Shown here in pieces: positions 1-7,014 of a DNA stretch of 9,728 bases; positions within the stretch are counted from its first letter, which is position 1; every line of letters starts with the position of its first letter. The notes below the pieces were generated by a model. It searched no databases. It saw only the letters and a program-made list of their open reading frames with translations, and was not told the DNA's origin. The position numbers and the translations under genes were made by a program. The stretch comes from Bacteroidota bacterium (lineage in GTDB: Bacteria; Bacteroidota; Bacteroidia; AKYH767-A; OLB10), in the NCBI GenBank assembly GCA_016717725.1, contig JADKFA010000048.1, positions 1 through 9,728 on the forward strand, given 5' to 3'.

Positions 1-144
1 GATCGTGTAATTCGGGCTTCGCAAATTGTATTCGCAAATAACACGGATGGTTGTGAAATTAATTTATTGACCAATAACAAATGTGGCGCGTGTGGAATTA
101 TTTGTACGGGTGGTCAAGTTTGTGTTAATGGTGTTTGTAATTAG
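1..144 (+). CDS. C-terminal end of a Cys-rich 'CGACG' repeat protein (5' partial)
   Basis: Frame 1 is open from the window edge to a TAG at 142-144 and encodes 47 residues. The tail has seven Cys, with the pattern DGCEINLLTNNKCGACG followed by CVNGVCN. This is the Cys-rich repeat (DGCE-x-NLLT-x-NCGACG, then CVNGVC) seen in secreted or surface proteins of Myxococcota and Bacteroidota. The Cys are probably disulphide-bonded outside the cytoplasm. Only the last repeat is visible, so signal peptide, domain order and function cannot be judged. A new gene begins five bases downstream on the same strand, so the two could be co-transcribed. Other frames here are shadows. The Cys pattern is seen directly; the extracellular location is inferred. 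Confidence 0.55.
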   Translation, partial: DRVIRASQIVFANNTDGCEINLLTNNKCGACGIICTGGQVCVNGVCN

Positions 145-148
145 TCAT

Positions 149-623
149 ATGAGAAAGATATTTATTTTTTGCGTGATTCTGAGTTTACAAGTATGGGCAT
201 GGTTGCAATATTATTGTCCAGCGCAGGAAGTAATCACTAGTCTGCGATGCTTCAACAAAGCTATACTTTAGGAGAACCATTTATTAGTGAAAGTATTATT
301 GGAGCTTATATGTTTTCTAAAGGATTTCAGCAACCTGGAAATTCCTATTTTCAATTGAGAATGTTTATTGAAGGAACTTATTTGGGTGGAGGATTTTTGC
401 AATCGGTTATCGATCCCATTAATTTGCCGTTTCTAAACGATACTGTTAAGATTTCATTTATAGATAGCGACCTGAATAGCACTCCTGTATTTGAAAAGAA
501 AATCTTATTGCAAACAGATGGATGGATCTCAGCGCCATTACCCGTAATGTTATTCAATAGGAATGAATTTGAAGTCTAACGGTATCTGGATACGGAAGTG
601 CCGACCCGTTTAATGATAAATAA
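149..623 (+). CDS. Short secreted protein with 'GEP...GFQQP...FIEG' region, frameshifted
   Basis: ATG at 149 opens a typical signal peptide (MRKIFIFCVILSLQVWAW) with a likely cleavage near PAQ/EVITS. That frame stops at about 271. The protein plainly continues in the frame carrying MLQQSYTLGEPFISES, SKGFQQPG, MFIEGTYLGGG and NDTVKISFIDSDLNSTP. A second shift near 578 is needed to join NRNEFEV to SGYGSADPFNDK and the TAA at 621-623. Bacteroidota T9SS cargo proteins often share this order: signal peptide, (S/T)xGEP, QGFxQP, then a beta-rich xxFIEGxYxGGG module ending in an HRNxxExWS-like motif. At about 158 residues it is shorter than usual, and I see no sorting domain, so the 3' part may be missing. 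It converges with the minus-strand gene, overlapping it by 14 bases. The family is recognised by motif; the function is unknown. Confidence 0.5.
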
Positions 624-1953
624 CTTTCCGTAGGTAGTTTGAAGTGTTGTCGTTGAGTTCCGAGAGCGGTAAGATCACCTCCGTCCACTTACCCACCTCA
701 TTCGCCCGAACGGAATGCTTTTTTGATGGGCGATCCGTCCCACGTGTTCATGTTGGAGAAATTACGCTAACGCAGGAGTCGGGGCCCCTTTAATGCGGAG
801 AGTAAAAGCGTTTCTATCGGATAACTAATACTCATGGCAAAAGAATTTTGATCCAATAAAGTTTCATCTACAATCGCTTTTGTATGCCGATCTTCCTCTC
901 GACATGTTGTTAACGATTCAATTTGTTCAACGCGCAAAGTACAAGGTTTCGCCGTCTGATTCGTAGTACATCAAGATGCAATAATAATACAAGTAGAAGT
1001 CCAACAAACGACATCTGTTTTGGAACGAACACTCGCGATAAAGAAATACTCCAGGACGCCATGGCTATCATAAAGGGAATGGGCAGTAACATACGTTCAG
1101 AATAATTACTTATGCCTCCAAAGCGATGGGTGGCAGCAATGATGATTAAATAGCCCAAAACAGAAGCAATGAGTAGTACGCTTGATTTCAATCTTCTTTG
1201 CATGGCGTAAATAGCGATAGTAACTACGAAGAGTAAAGTGGTAATCGTGTAGTTGGCTGCAATCACTTTCATCAAATCAAAAACAGTTTCAACCGAAAGG
1301 GATTTTAAAAATCCATAATCGTTATGGACCACAGGATAAAATGTTTTATCGTGGTCGTAGCTATCCAACAAGAAAAACTTCAAGGCCATAAGAATAATCA
1401 GAGCAGGCCAAAGAATTTTTGGGAGTCTGCTTTTTTCACTGTTGATGGACTTTGCTCCTTCCGCTCTCGACATCGACCACCAAGCGAACGTAAACGCTAA
1501 TGGGTAAAATAATAATGGATGTGAAAAAATGATAATCGCCATGAGGGTAATTAATATCGGAAAACGAAAGCGAAAAGAACGACCTAACATACACAACCAC
1601 ACAGGAAGTAATGTTAATCCTTGCATCCCGTCACTGGACAGAAAAATATAGCGAATGGTGAGCGAGAGAATCAATAATAAGCAAATAATGCCACGCCGCG
1701 TTTCGAGTTTATACGCCATCAAAAGAAAAAGTAAATAATACCAAATAATATCGCCCAAACTATATAAAACGGCAATGACTTTTAAGGGGAGATGTAGCCA
1801 CACGCCGATGACGGGCAACACTTGTGAAACGATGCCGATGGGGCGTTGATGTGCGATATAAAAAAAATTTACGATCAATGATTTCGAATAAATAATGAGC
1901 TGCATCAAATGCTTGACGTTCTTTCCAGAAATAAATAGAAAGCAACGTTGCAA
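610..1953 (-). CDS. Polytopic integral membrane protein, frameshifted
   Basis: The main open frame (1953-910) encodes about ten hydrophobic helices, for example WYYLLFLLMAY, ICLLLILSLTIRYIFL, ILITLMAIIIFSHPLLFYPL, LWPALIILMALKFFLL and VGLLLVLLLHLDVL. Another frame supplies the true N-terminal part (FWKERQAFDAAHYLFEII). It joins through a run of eight A at 1860-1867 to FIAHQRPIGIVSQVLPVIGV. Beyond the stop at 910 coding continues in shifted frames (EEDRHTKAIVDETLLDQN, MSISYPIETLLL, then GKWTEVILPLSELNDN) to a TAA at 610-612, giving a soluble C-terminal domain of about 95 residues. Total length is about 450 residues. The 5' end is uncertain: another in-frame stop or shift lies near 1965, and the gene may start at about 1990. 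It resembles uncharacterised Bacteroidota membrane proteins of glycosyltransferase-like topology. I see no catalytic motif and assign no function. Confidence 0.55.
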
Positions 1954-2031
1954 AGAAAAACTACTGTCCTGCCACTTGCAAAAACAATCAAATCATTTTT
2001 TATGTCTGGGTGTTTTCGCTCCAAAAGGATA

Positions 2032-2191
2032 AATAATACCAATGCAATAATATACTATTCTAATAATCATTTTGTATTATGCCGACCTTACATAATTTTC
2101 TATAGGTACAGGACTATATTATTCTATGTAGCGTCGGTATAATTTGGATGAAAAATAGTGAAAAAATTAGACTCTGTAGAATAATACCAAT
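2032..2191. repeat. MITE-like AT-rich palindromic block between 12-bp direct repeats
   Basis: AATAATACCAAT occurs twice, at 2032-2043 and 2180-2191, as perfect 12-bp direct repeats. Between them lies a long imperfect palindrome. Arm ATTATGCCGACCTTACATA (2076-2094) pairs with TATGTAGCGTCGGTATAAT (2125-2143) at 16 of 19 positions, and TATAG (2101-2105) with CTATA (2114-2118) extends the stem towards the loop. The block sits just upstream of the membrane-protein gene and has no credible ORF. It could be a small non-autonomous transposable element with target duplications, or a transcription terminator or regulatory hairpin. Pairing is read directly from the sequence; its mobile nature is inferred. 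Confidence 0.4.
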
Positions 2192-2229
2192 TACTAGTAT
2201 ATTTTAGGTGGCGGGATGCGATTGTTTTT

Positions 2230-2430
2230 TCATTTCACCAGAGAAATAAAGCTGCTTAGCGAAATGTCATGCACCTCATCATGAGAGAGGAATGTCATGG
2301 CCTCTTCTATTTTGAAATCGAACGAGGGTTTGGCTGGAAATGAGGTCTGATGGCATGTGATCTTACCCGGAAGACAAGTCATTAATCTATGAGGCAATCT
2401 ATTGGCTTGACGACAAGTAAGAAATGACAA
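2230..2430 (-). other. Doubtful ORF, 66 codons
   Basis: An open minus-strand frame ends in a balanced, protein-like tail (FDFKIEEAMTFLSHDEVHDISLSSFISLVK). The first half is Cys/Arg/Thr-rich and less convincing, so if real this is the 3' end of a frameshifted gene whose upstream part is in another frame. I recognise no family. The stretch from 2200 to 2560 otherwise holds only the hairpin at 2463-2483. Confidence 0.15.
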
Positions 2431-2462
2431 AGCAAATCACACCAGCCACCTTTCCTTTTCAG

Positions 2463-2483
2463 CCAGCATTACACTAATGCTGG
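2463..2483. other. Perfect 9-bp stem-loop (CCAGCATTA / TAATGCTGG)
   Basis: CCAGCATTA, loop CAC, TAATGCTGG is a perfect hairpin. Neither strand shows a T-tract after it, so it is not a classical intrinsic terminator. It lies between a doubtful minus-strand ORF and a coding fragment on the plus strand. Its role is unknown. Confidence 0.35.
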
Positions 2484-2570
2484 TGGAGGATGGTTTCCGA
2501 TAGTGGATAGGATTCCAACCATTATATATTTTTGAAATCCATTAACAAGTGTTCCTCTTTCAAATTTTAA

Positions 2571-2786
2571 TATCCGATAATTAGCTTTCAAACTTTTATT
2601 TATGGTGGTGGACATTGCGATTCAAAAATTAAATTTAATGCGAGTAACGAATTTTATGTGTTAAATGTTGGTACTTGTTGTGGGATGAATGTAGCTGCAT
2701 GCTCTTCACAAACCTTCTCTTATGCAACCAAGGATATGCAGATTGGCGAAACGAGGGAAGGGTTATATCGCATATGCGCACGTTAG
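2571..2786 (+). CDS. Coding remnant, Cys-containing secreted-type fragment
   Basis: A frame open from 2571 to a TAG at 2784-2786 encodes FIYGGGHCDSKIKFNA, then NEFYVLNVGTCCGMNV, ACSSQTFSYATKDM and so on. Its composition (Gly, Asn, Ser, Tyr and paired Cys) is far more protein-like than the other frames and resembles beta-sandwich modules of secreted Bacteroidota proteins. There is no start codon at its 5' end. Upstream in another frame, YTNAGGGWFPIVDRIPTIIYF (roughly 2465-2530) may be the preceding part. I read it as a fragment of a frameshifted or truncated gene. The family is not recognised. Confidence 0.35.
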   Translation, partial: YPIISFQTFIYGGGHCDSKIKFNASNEFYVLNVGTCCGMNVAACSSQTFSYATKDMQIGETREGLYRICAR

Positions 2787-3109
2787 CGGCGTAACGAAAG
2801 AAGGGAGCCGGCGGACAACTTTGTCGGAAAAACTTGTGGGAGAAGTTGTGTACTCGTCGCTGTATTCTTCTTTGAGAGTAATTCCGCATTGCGTGTTTGC
2901 TTTGGTCCGTTGCGGCCAGGCGAGAATTTCGTCGCCAATAAATCCCCTTGCTTCCCGCACGCAAGAAACAGCTCGCTAAGAAATTTCTTAGTAATGCTTG
3001 CCGATACAATTCTTCGCTTTCGTGTAATTTTTCCAATAAAGTCGAAATTTGAGGTTTTCAGATATTTGCCGGTAGACATTTTCTCTTCGCAAGACAACGC
3101 TTTGTACAT
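2763..3109 (-). other. Multi-frame open region, GC-richer, possible frameshifted gene
   Basis: All three minus frames stay open for 65 to 133 codons here and two plus frames are also long, mainly because the stretch is richer in GC than its surroundings and so has few stops. The most protein-like piece is the frame ending at 2763 (REARGFIGDEILAWPQR, then LKEEYSDEYTTSPTSFSDK). It could join upstream to ISENLKFRLYWKNYTKAK in another frame. A plus-strand frame ending at 3119 (FRVIFPIKSKFEVFRYLP) is a rival reading. I cannot choose a strand with confidence or name a product. I record it as probably one frameshifted gene of about 110 residues, possibly of foreign origin given its composition. Confidence 0.2.
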
Positions 3110-3197
3110 TCAGGCTTGACGAGAAAGGGCATTCTAAACCGTATGAAGCTTGAAAGGGTGAACTGCGTTGGCCTCCTCACCGCCGCGGCTCGCGCCG

Positions 3198-3271
3198 GGC
3201 GGGCTTTGGATACAGGGGAATTTGTTGGTGAGTTCAAACTCTCAATTAAAAGAAATCACGCTTCGTGTCCC
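3198..3271 (+). repeat. Leader repeat, copy A
   Basis: This segment matches 6255-6329 at about 58 of 75 positions in a hand alignment with one gap. Matching is strongest at both ends: GGCGGGC at the left and AGAAATCACGCT-(T/C)-CGTGTCCC at the right. The right end contains a small stem, CACG/CGTG, whose loop base differs between the copies. It lies 71 bp upstream of the start of the membrane-protein gene, just as copy B lies 69 bp upstream of the DUF6155-like gene. It could be the end of an IS91-type element, a cassette boundary, or a shared 5' regulatory leader. Confidence 0.6.
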
Positions 3272-3296
3272 CGGGCCAGAGCGCGCGCGCGCCCGG
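3271..3296 (+). other. GC-rich hairpin closing leader copy A
   Basis: CCGGGC (3271-3276) pairs with GCCCGG (3291-3296). Between them runs an alternating GC tract of 12 bases (3281-3292), so other registers are possible. It is followed at once by AACGTTAGC. The equivalent place after copy B holds TCCCGA/TCGGGA, so the hairpin is kept while its sequence differs. GC-rich hairpins next to a GAAC-type tetranucleotide are known at termini of IS91-like rolling-circle elements, and GGAAC follows the stem here. That link is inference. Confidence 0.5.
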
Positions 3297-3342
3297 AACG
3301 TTAGCAGTAATGCTGGCAGACGACTCAACGAACAGACGAATA

Positions 3343-3779
3343 ATGAAATTTAACTTTATAAAACCAACACTTATTTTCGCAATCGTTGGACTATTAATTC
3401 CGGGTTTTACGGCACTCGGACTTTTAGGACTTCAAATGCTATTAAGCAAGGTTGGTATCGAGTGTTCGACAGCTTGGACAATTATTTGGGCGACAACAAC
3501 TATCTCAGGACTCATTCTACCATATTTTTTTTATCGACACATAACTGTTTTAACAGTAGACAAATTGCAATCATTAAAAGCACGACTGACATTTTTTAAT
3601 TTGTTAGAGTATATTTTATTCAATCAAGCCTGATACCATTATTTACAAGCGGATGGACACTATGTTATGTTTGACGGACAAAATGGACTTGAATTAGTAT
3701 TTACAGCTTGGTTGGCTTTACCACTTTAATAGTGTTTAGTTATACATTTAACCAAACAATTAAAGCGACCAACAATTAG
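3343..3779 (+). CDS. Small four-helix membrane protein, frameshifted at 3' end
   Basis: ATG at 3343 begins MKFNFIKPTLIFAIVGLL. This start is preferred to the in-frame upstream start at 3265, because that one would translate the GC hairpin. The open frame stops at 3631-3633, but hydrophobic coding resumes in shifted frames: SLIPLFTSGWTLCYV, GLELVFTAWLALPL and IVFSYTFNQTIKATNN, ending at TAG 3777-3779. Rebuilt length is about 145 residues with four predicted membrane helices (roughly residues 6-35, 45-70, 85-110 and 112-135). I recognise no family; small orphan membrane proteins of this kind are common in accessory cassettes. Leader copy A lies upstream and an attC-like hairpin 36 bp downstream, which suggests a self-contained mobile unit. 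Function is unknown. Confidence 0.5.
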
Positions 3780-3814
3780 ACAAAGCAATGGACAGACAAG
3801 AAAGCACTACTGTT

Positions 3815-3863
3815 AACAGCTAGGATTCGTTGCGTCCGAAGGACGACCAATGAATCCTATGTT
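3815..3863 (+). repeat. attC-like imperfect hairpin after the membrane-protein gene
   Basis: AACA (3815-3818) and TAGGATTC (3821-3828) pair with GAATCCTA (3852-3859) and TGTT (3860-3863). CGTCC/GGACG closes the apex over loop GAA (3838-3840). The stem is interrupted by unpaired bases (GC at 3819-3820, and an unequal bulge near 3829-3832 and 3846-3851), as in integron attC sites. The flanking boxes (TGTTAAC, GTTGCAC) do not fit the canonical RYYYAAC/GTTRRRY pair. It could equally mark the transposase-side end of the IS91-type element. Confidence 0.4.
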
Positions 3864-3867
3864 GCAC

Positions 3868-4079
3868 GGAAGCCTTGTAGTTTTAAGCTTATGGGGATTT
3901 CGATATTAGAGCAGGATAATTTCAAAAACTCTCATCCGATAGTTTTATTTTTAAAGTGTTTAAAACGAATTTTATACTTTTACTTTAGTTTGCTGATATA
4001 TTTTAATGCTTTTGAATGAATATTTTCAATTTTATTTACCAATGGACATAGCAACTTCAGTCCGCCTATTGCAGATTTT
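3868..4079. other. AT-rich non-coding stretch downstream of the transposase
   Basis: I see no convincing ORF on either strand. The stretch is AT-rich and lies between the attC-like hairpin and the stop of the minus-strand transposase. In IS91-type elements the transposase-distal terminus lies a short way beyond the gene, so one element end may be here, but no diagnostic terminus is visible. Confidence 0.3.
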
Positions 4080-5204
4080 TTAAGCTTTGATTTCTTTGTT
4101 TGGATTCCCCCATAAAAGACGGGGCAGGCATGTTGGTGGTCCGCGAAGCCAAACTTCAATAGTAACCATCGTTTGGGTTTTGCAGCAGGAACATGTTAAT
4201 GGATCGTATGCGCGGCAGACGCTGTTTTTTCAGGAAGATACACCGCTGGTAGCTGCGCTCGTATTTGCGCTATGGCATTTAACTTGCACGTGCTGCTTAG
4301 TATTCCATAATGGCGGATGCGAGTAAATCCCTTTGAAGTATATGCGTTGCAAAGCGGCGTATAAATTCCATTCCATTTAGCTCCATCACTTTTTTTGTAG
4401 CTCCTTCTCGATAGTCTTGTACTCAAAGCTTACGTTGCCATTTTCAATTGATTTTATTCTGTGGTTAGAGATAGCCACTTTCATGCGTGTACCTTCCCAA
4501 ATATTCTATCACACTGCCGGCATGACTAAAGGGACGCTTGGCATATACGACCCAATCTTTCTTGAATAAATTGTTGATGAGTTTTTGCTAAGCGTTGGCA
4601 TTTTCTTTAACGCTTCCATGTATTTTGCTCTAAAGACTTTGCTCATGGCTTTCACCGGAAACAAGTACTTTCCTTTTGATTTTGCTTTTCCAATTACCTG
4701 CTTGGTAAGTCCACCACCAGGCACCACGCAGTGCAAATGCGGGTGTAGTGTCATGGTTTGACCTCAGGTGTGCAGTATGCAAATCATACAGTATCTGCTC
4801 CTAGATGCTTCGGATCATTCCCAAATGTTTTTAGTATTGACCATGCTGCCAAAAAGTGAATTGTAAACATGCGTAGGTTGATGCATCGCTAGTTCATTTA
4901 GCAAATCGGGAAGAGTAAACACCACATGAAAATACGGAACAGGCAAAAGTTCACTTTCTCTTTTGGCGATCCATTCTTCACGATTTTTCCCTTGGCACTT
5001 TGGGCAATGCCGATTTCTACAACTGTTATAGCTCACACGAATACACTACAAGATGAACACGCATCCACATGTCCTCCCAATGCCGATGTGCGACAACGCA
5101 TGAGTGCTCGAGGTGCGTAGTTGCCATCCATTGATGTTTTGATGCAATTCCACCAATGGCCAATGCGCTTTCAGCACATGAGCCACCTCAAATTCAGCTT
5201 TCAA
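4080..5204 (-). pseudogene. IS91-family transposase, several frameshifts and a nonsense codon
   Basis: Rebuilt across frames, the protein has the IS91 order and length, about 375 residues. The N-terminal region (KAEFEVAHVLKAHW) is followed by a zinc-binding segment (CRTSALGGHVDACSSC, SYNSCRNRHCPKCQ), then ELLPVPYFHVVFTLPDLLNE and FGNDPKHLGAD. Next come the HUH motif in TLHPHLHCVVPGGGL (near 4740), KYLFPVKAMSKVFRAKYMEA, KKDWVVYAKRPF, YLGRYTH-KVAISNH with the likely catalytic Tyr, and GFTRIRHYGILSS. A CCKTQTMVTIEV tail ends at the stop 4080-4082. HUH proteins nick single strands to start rolling-circle transposition. At least six shifts are needed, and TGA replaces the usual Trp in HTWGQT just before the HUH motif. 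TTG at 5202-5204 is the likely start, right after the recombinase stop. As read it is inactive; sequencing indels could explain most breaks. Confidence 0.75.
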
Positions 5205-5205
5205 C

Positions 5206-6140
5206 TTATTGGATGTTGTACAAAGTATCCAATGGACTAAAAAAGGCTTTTTATGTCCCGATTGTGCTACATGCAAATACACCATCGTCGTCTCAATGTT
5301 TGCATGACCTAGCAGCTCTTTTATCGTAACAATATCCAATCCATCTTCGAGCAGGTGTGTAGCATAACTATGACGCAAGGTATGCACGTTCACATCCTTT
5401 GTGATGCCTGCTTTTTGCTCAACATTTTGATCACCCATTGTAACCCTCGTTGTGAGAATGATGCATTAGATAACTTCTGTTGTATGAGGGACTCCCATAA
5501 ACAAATACGTTTGCGGTTGTTCCGATTCCAAATAGGCCTTTATTCCTTTCACCAATAATTTTCCGAGTGGAACATACCGATCCTTATTTCCTTTGCCTTT
5601 TACCACCAGAAGTGTTCCTCGCTCCAAATCAACATTTTTTATCAGCAGTGTTCTGGCTTCGCCGCAGCGAAGTCCACATCCGTAAAGTAAGCTAACCATC
5701 AAGCGGTGCTTTAACAGTGCGGCCACTTGAATCATGGCTTTTACCTCCTGTCTACTCAACACCACAGGCAACTTCTTTTCCCTTTTAATTGATGGTAAGG
5801 CAATACGTTTATCATTCAAACCTTCAAGCCTAAATAGAAAACGAAGGCCATAAACCATATGCTTAAAATAGCTCTCGGAAGGTGTGCTCACTTTCAATAA
5901 TCCGTGCAGATAATCCTCTATCTGATCATCCTCCAATAGAGTGGGAACACAATTAAAATGCAAGGCAATTTTAGAAATATACCGGCTATAATTTTGCAGC
6001 GTGCTCGGACTCCTTCCAGAAGTCTCCATCCGCTTCTCAAATCGCTTATAGAGCGCATTAAATCCATCAATGGTGGCACAAGCCTGAGCTACTACCAGCG
6101 TATCGCCGGTGCTTTGTTTTAGGTGTAGGTGATTTTTCAT
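5206..6140 (-). CDS. IS91-associated tyrosine recombinase/integrase, frameshifted
   Basis: ATG at 6140-6138 opens 224 residues. A SAM-like N-terminal DNA-binding domain (SPSTLQNYSRYISKIALHF, about 45-105) is followed by the catalytic domain from SIKREKKLPVVLSRQEV. Arg is seen in YGCGLRCGEA (residue 158) and Lys in VKGKGNKDRYVPL (183). After a shift near 5466 the protein resumes as FSQRGLQWVIKMLSKK and, after another, NVHTLRHSYATHLLEDGLD (His-x-x-Arg), LLGHANIETTMVYLH (His and nucleophilic Tyr), and SPLDTLYNIQ with stop TAA at 5208-5206. A last shift lies near 5240. All catalytic residues (R-K-H-R-H-Y) are present. Length is about 310 residues, normal for a XerC/D-type enzyme. I see no extra helix typical of integron IntI, so it should not be called an integron integrase. 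It likely assists IS91-type transposition or circle resolution. Confidence 0.8.
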
Positions 6141-6254
6141 AAGAAGTTCTTTTATTCTAAACTTCCTGAATTATCTTTACACAATTACGTAACAACTAAA
6201 AAATAAAAACTACCAAAGGTTTAGTGCAACAGGTCCTTTGCTCCCGAAACCTCA

Positions 6255-6329
6255 GGCGGGCATTTGGTTACATAAAACTTAATTGGTAATTTTAATATCT
6301 CAATAAATAGAAATCACGCTCCGTGTCCC
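6255..6329 (+). repeat. Leader repeat, copy B
   Basis: This is the partner of 3198-3271: same orientation, same order (GGCGGGC, TTTGG, TACA, TTGGT, TCTCAAT, then AGAAATCACGCTCCGTGTCCC with the CACG/CGTG stem). It lies between the divergent recombinase start (6140) and the DUF6155-like gene (6399), so it may belong to the recombinase-proximal end of the IS91-type element. Similarity may reach further left (AAAGG at 6215 against 3153), but that part is weak. Confidence 0.6.
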
Positions 6330-6341
6330 GAAGTGTCGGGA
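6326..6341 (+). other. Hairpin TCCCGA-AGTG-TCGGGA closing leader copy B
   Basis: This is a perfect 6-bp stem with a four-base loop, following the CACG/CGTG mini-stem directly. It is the positional counterpart of the CCGGGC/GCCCGG hairpin at 3271-3296. It has no T-tract, so a terminator reading is weak. Confidence 0.5.
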
Positions 6342-6398
6342 GTAAACCAGCAAATCGTCATATCCAATAATTGGCCGACAACAATAAAAGAAATAACT

Positions 6399-6984
6399 AT
6401 GGGATTTTCTGATGTAAAAAAAGAATTAAAAAAACTCGACAAGGACAAACTCATTGACCTCATATCCGACTTATATAGAAAGAACAAATCAGTAAAAGAG
6501 TTTTTCGACTTTTATGTAAACCCCAACGAGAGAGAACTTTTTGAGAAATATCGTGACAAAATTTTTGAAGCGTTTTATCCAAAGCGAGGTTATCACTATA
6601 AACTCAAAGATGGAAAGCAAGCAATCAGCGACTTCAAAAAACTGGGAGCTTCGGCAGACCTATTAGCAGACCTAATGCTTTTTTACGTGGAGACAGGTGT
6701 AAAATTTACCAATGACTATGGCGACATAAACGAACCGTTTTACAAAAGTTTGGCGACAACCTTTGTTGACAGTTTGACCTTAATGAACAAGGAAAATCTA
6801 TTAGATAAATTTGAAGACCGAGTTGGAAAGGTTGTTGATGACACAAGTTGGAATTGGATGGGGCTTTCGACTATTTAGTTCAAGTTTGGGTTGACTTTAC
6901 CCCACTCAAGACGATGGTTATTTTGAAGACGACCAAAATGAAACAGAAGAAAAGGGAAAAATTATTAAACTTGGCGCAGGATAA
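6399..6984 (+). CDS. DUF6155-like protein, 3' end frameshifted
   Basis: ATG at 6399 begins MGFSDVKKELKKLDKDKL, which fits the family N-terminus. The in-frame upstream extension (from 6333) runs out of the hairpin and is rejected. The body matches what I recall of DUF6155: LIDLISDLYRKNKSVKEFF, FYVNPNERELFEKYRDKI, FEAFYPKRGYHYKLKDGK, ADLLADLMLFYVETGVKF and NDYGDINEPFYKSL. The frame stops at 6876-6878, but FDYLVQVWVDFTPL and GYFEDDQNETEEKGKIIKLG continue in two other frames to TAA 6982-6984. Total is about 195 residues, soluble, helical and rich in Lys, Asp and Glu, with no signal peptide. The family has no known activity. It follows leader copy B and is followed 17 bp after its stop by TATAACAAGC. 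Family assignment is from memory of conserved blocks. Confidence 0.7.
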
Positions 6985-7001
6985 CGAATAGTACCACGGG
7001 C

Positions 7002-7011
7002 TATAACAAGC
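7002..7011 (+). other. TAACAAGC motif after the DUF6155-like gene
   Basis: TATAACAAGC here corresponds to TTAACAGC (3813-3820) and CATAACAGC (8003-8011), each just after the stop of a plus-strand accessory gene. In the other two places the motif opens an imperfect hairpin; here I find no matching right half (GTTATAG-like) in the next 100 bp. It may be a truncated recombination site. Confidence 0.3.
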
Positions 7012-7014
7012 GCC

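Larger units (their letters stand above)
4080..6140 (-). mobile_element. IS91-family module: tyrosine recombinase plus HUH transposase
   Basis: Two minus-strand genes lie head to tail with almost no gap: a tyrosine recombinase (6140-5206), then a zinc-finger HUH transposase (5204-4080). This pairing is a recognised arrangement of IS91-family elements in Bacteroidota. IS91-type elements move by rolling-circle replication, lack terminal inverted repeats and do not duplicate the target, so exact ends cannot be read directly. The element probably extends from within 3868-4079 to within 6141-6341. GTTGCAC at 3861-3867 and GTGCAAC near 6223-6229 form a possible inverted pair close to the two sides. 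The limits given are those of the genes. Confidence 0.65.

Noticed and set aside
3116..3353. Two overlapping plus-strand ORFs of about 60 codons
   Set aside because: They run through the leader repeat and GC hairpin, giving Arg/Ala-rich sequence (RARARARPER). They exist because the GC-rich stretch lacks stops.
4087..4326. Plus-strand ORF over the transposase 3' end
   Set aside because: It is antisense to clear IS91 motifs (GFTRIRHYGILSS), so it is a shadow.
5206..6140. Integron integrase (IntI)
   Set aside because: Catalytic motifs are those of a XerC/D-like recombinase and I see no IntI-specific insertion before the HTLRH motif. Its position directly upstream of an IS91-type transposase fits the IS-associated type.
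3198..6329. The two repeats as target-site or terminal repeats of a composite transposon
   Set aside because: They are about 77% identical, not perfect, and are in direct orientation with one copy lacking any adjacent transposase end. Divergence is too great for a single insertion event.
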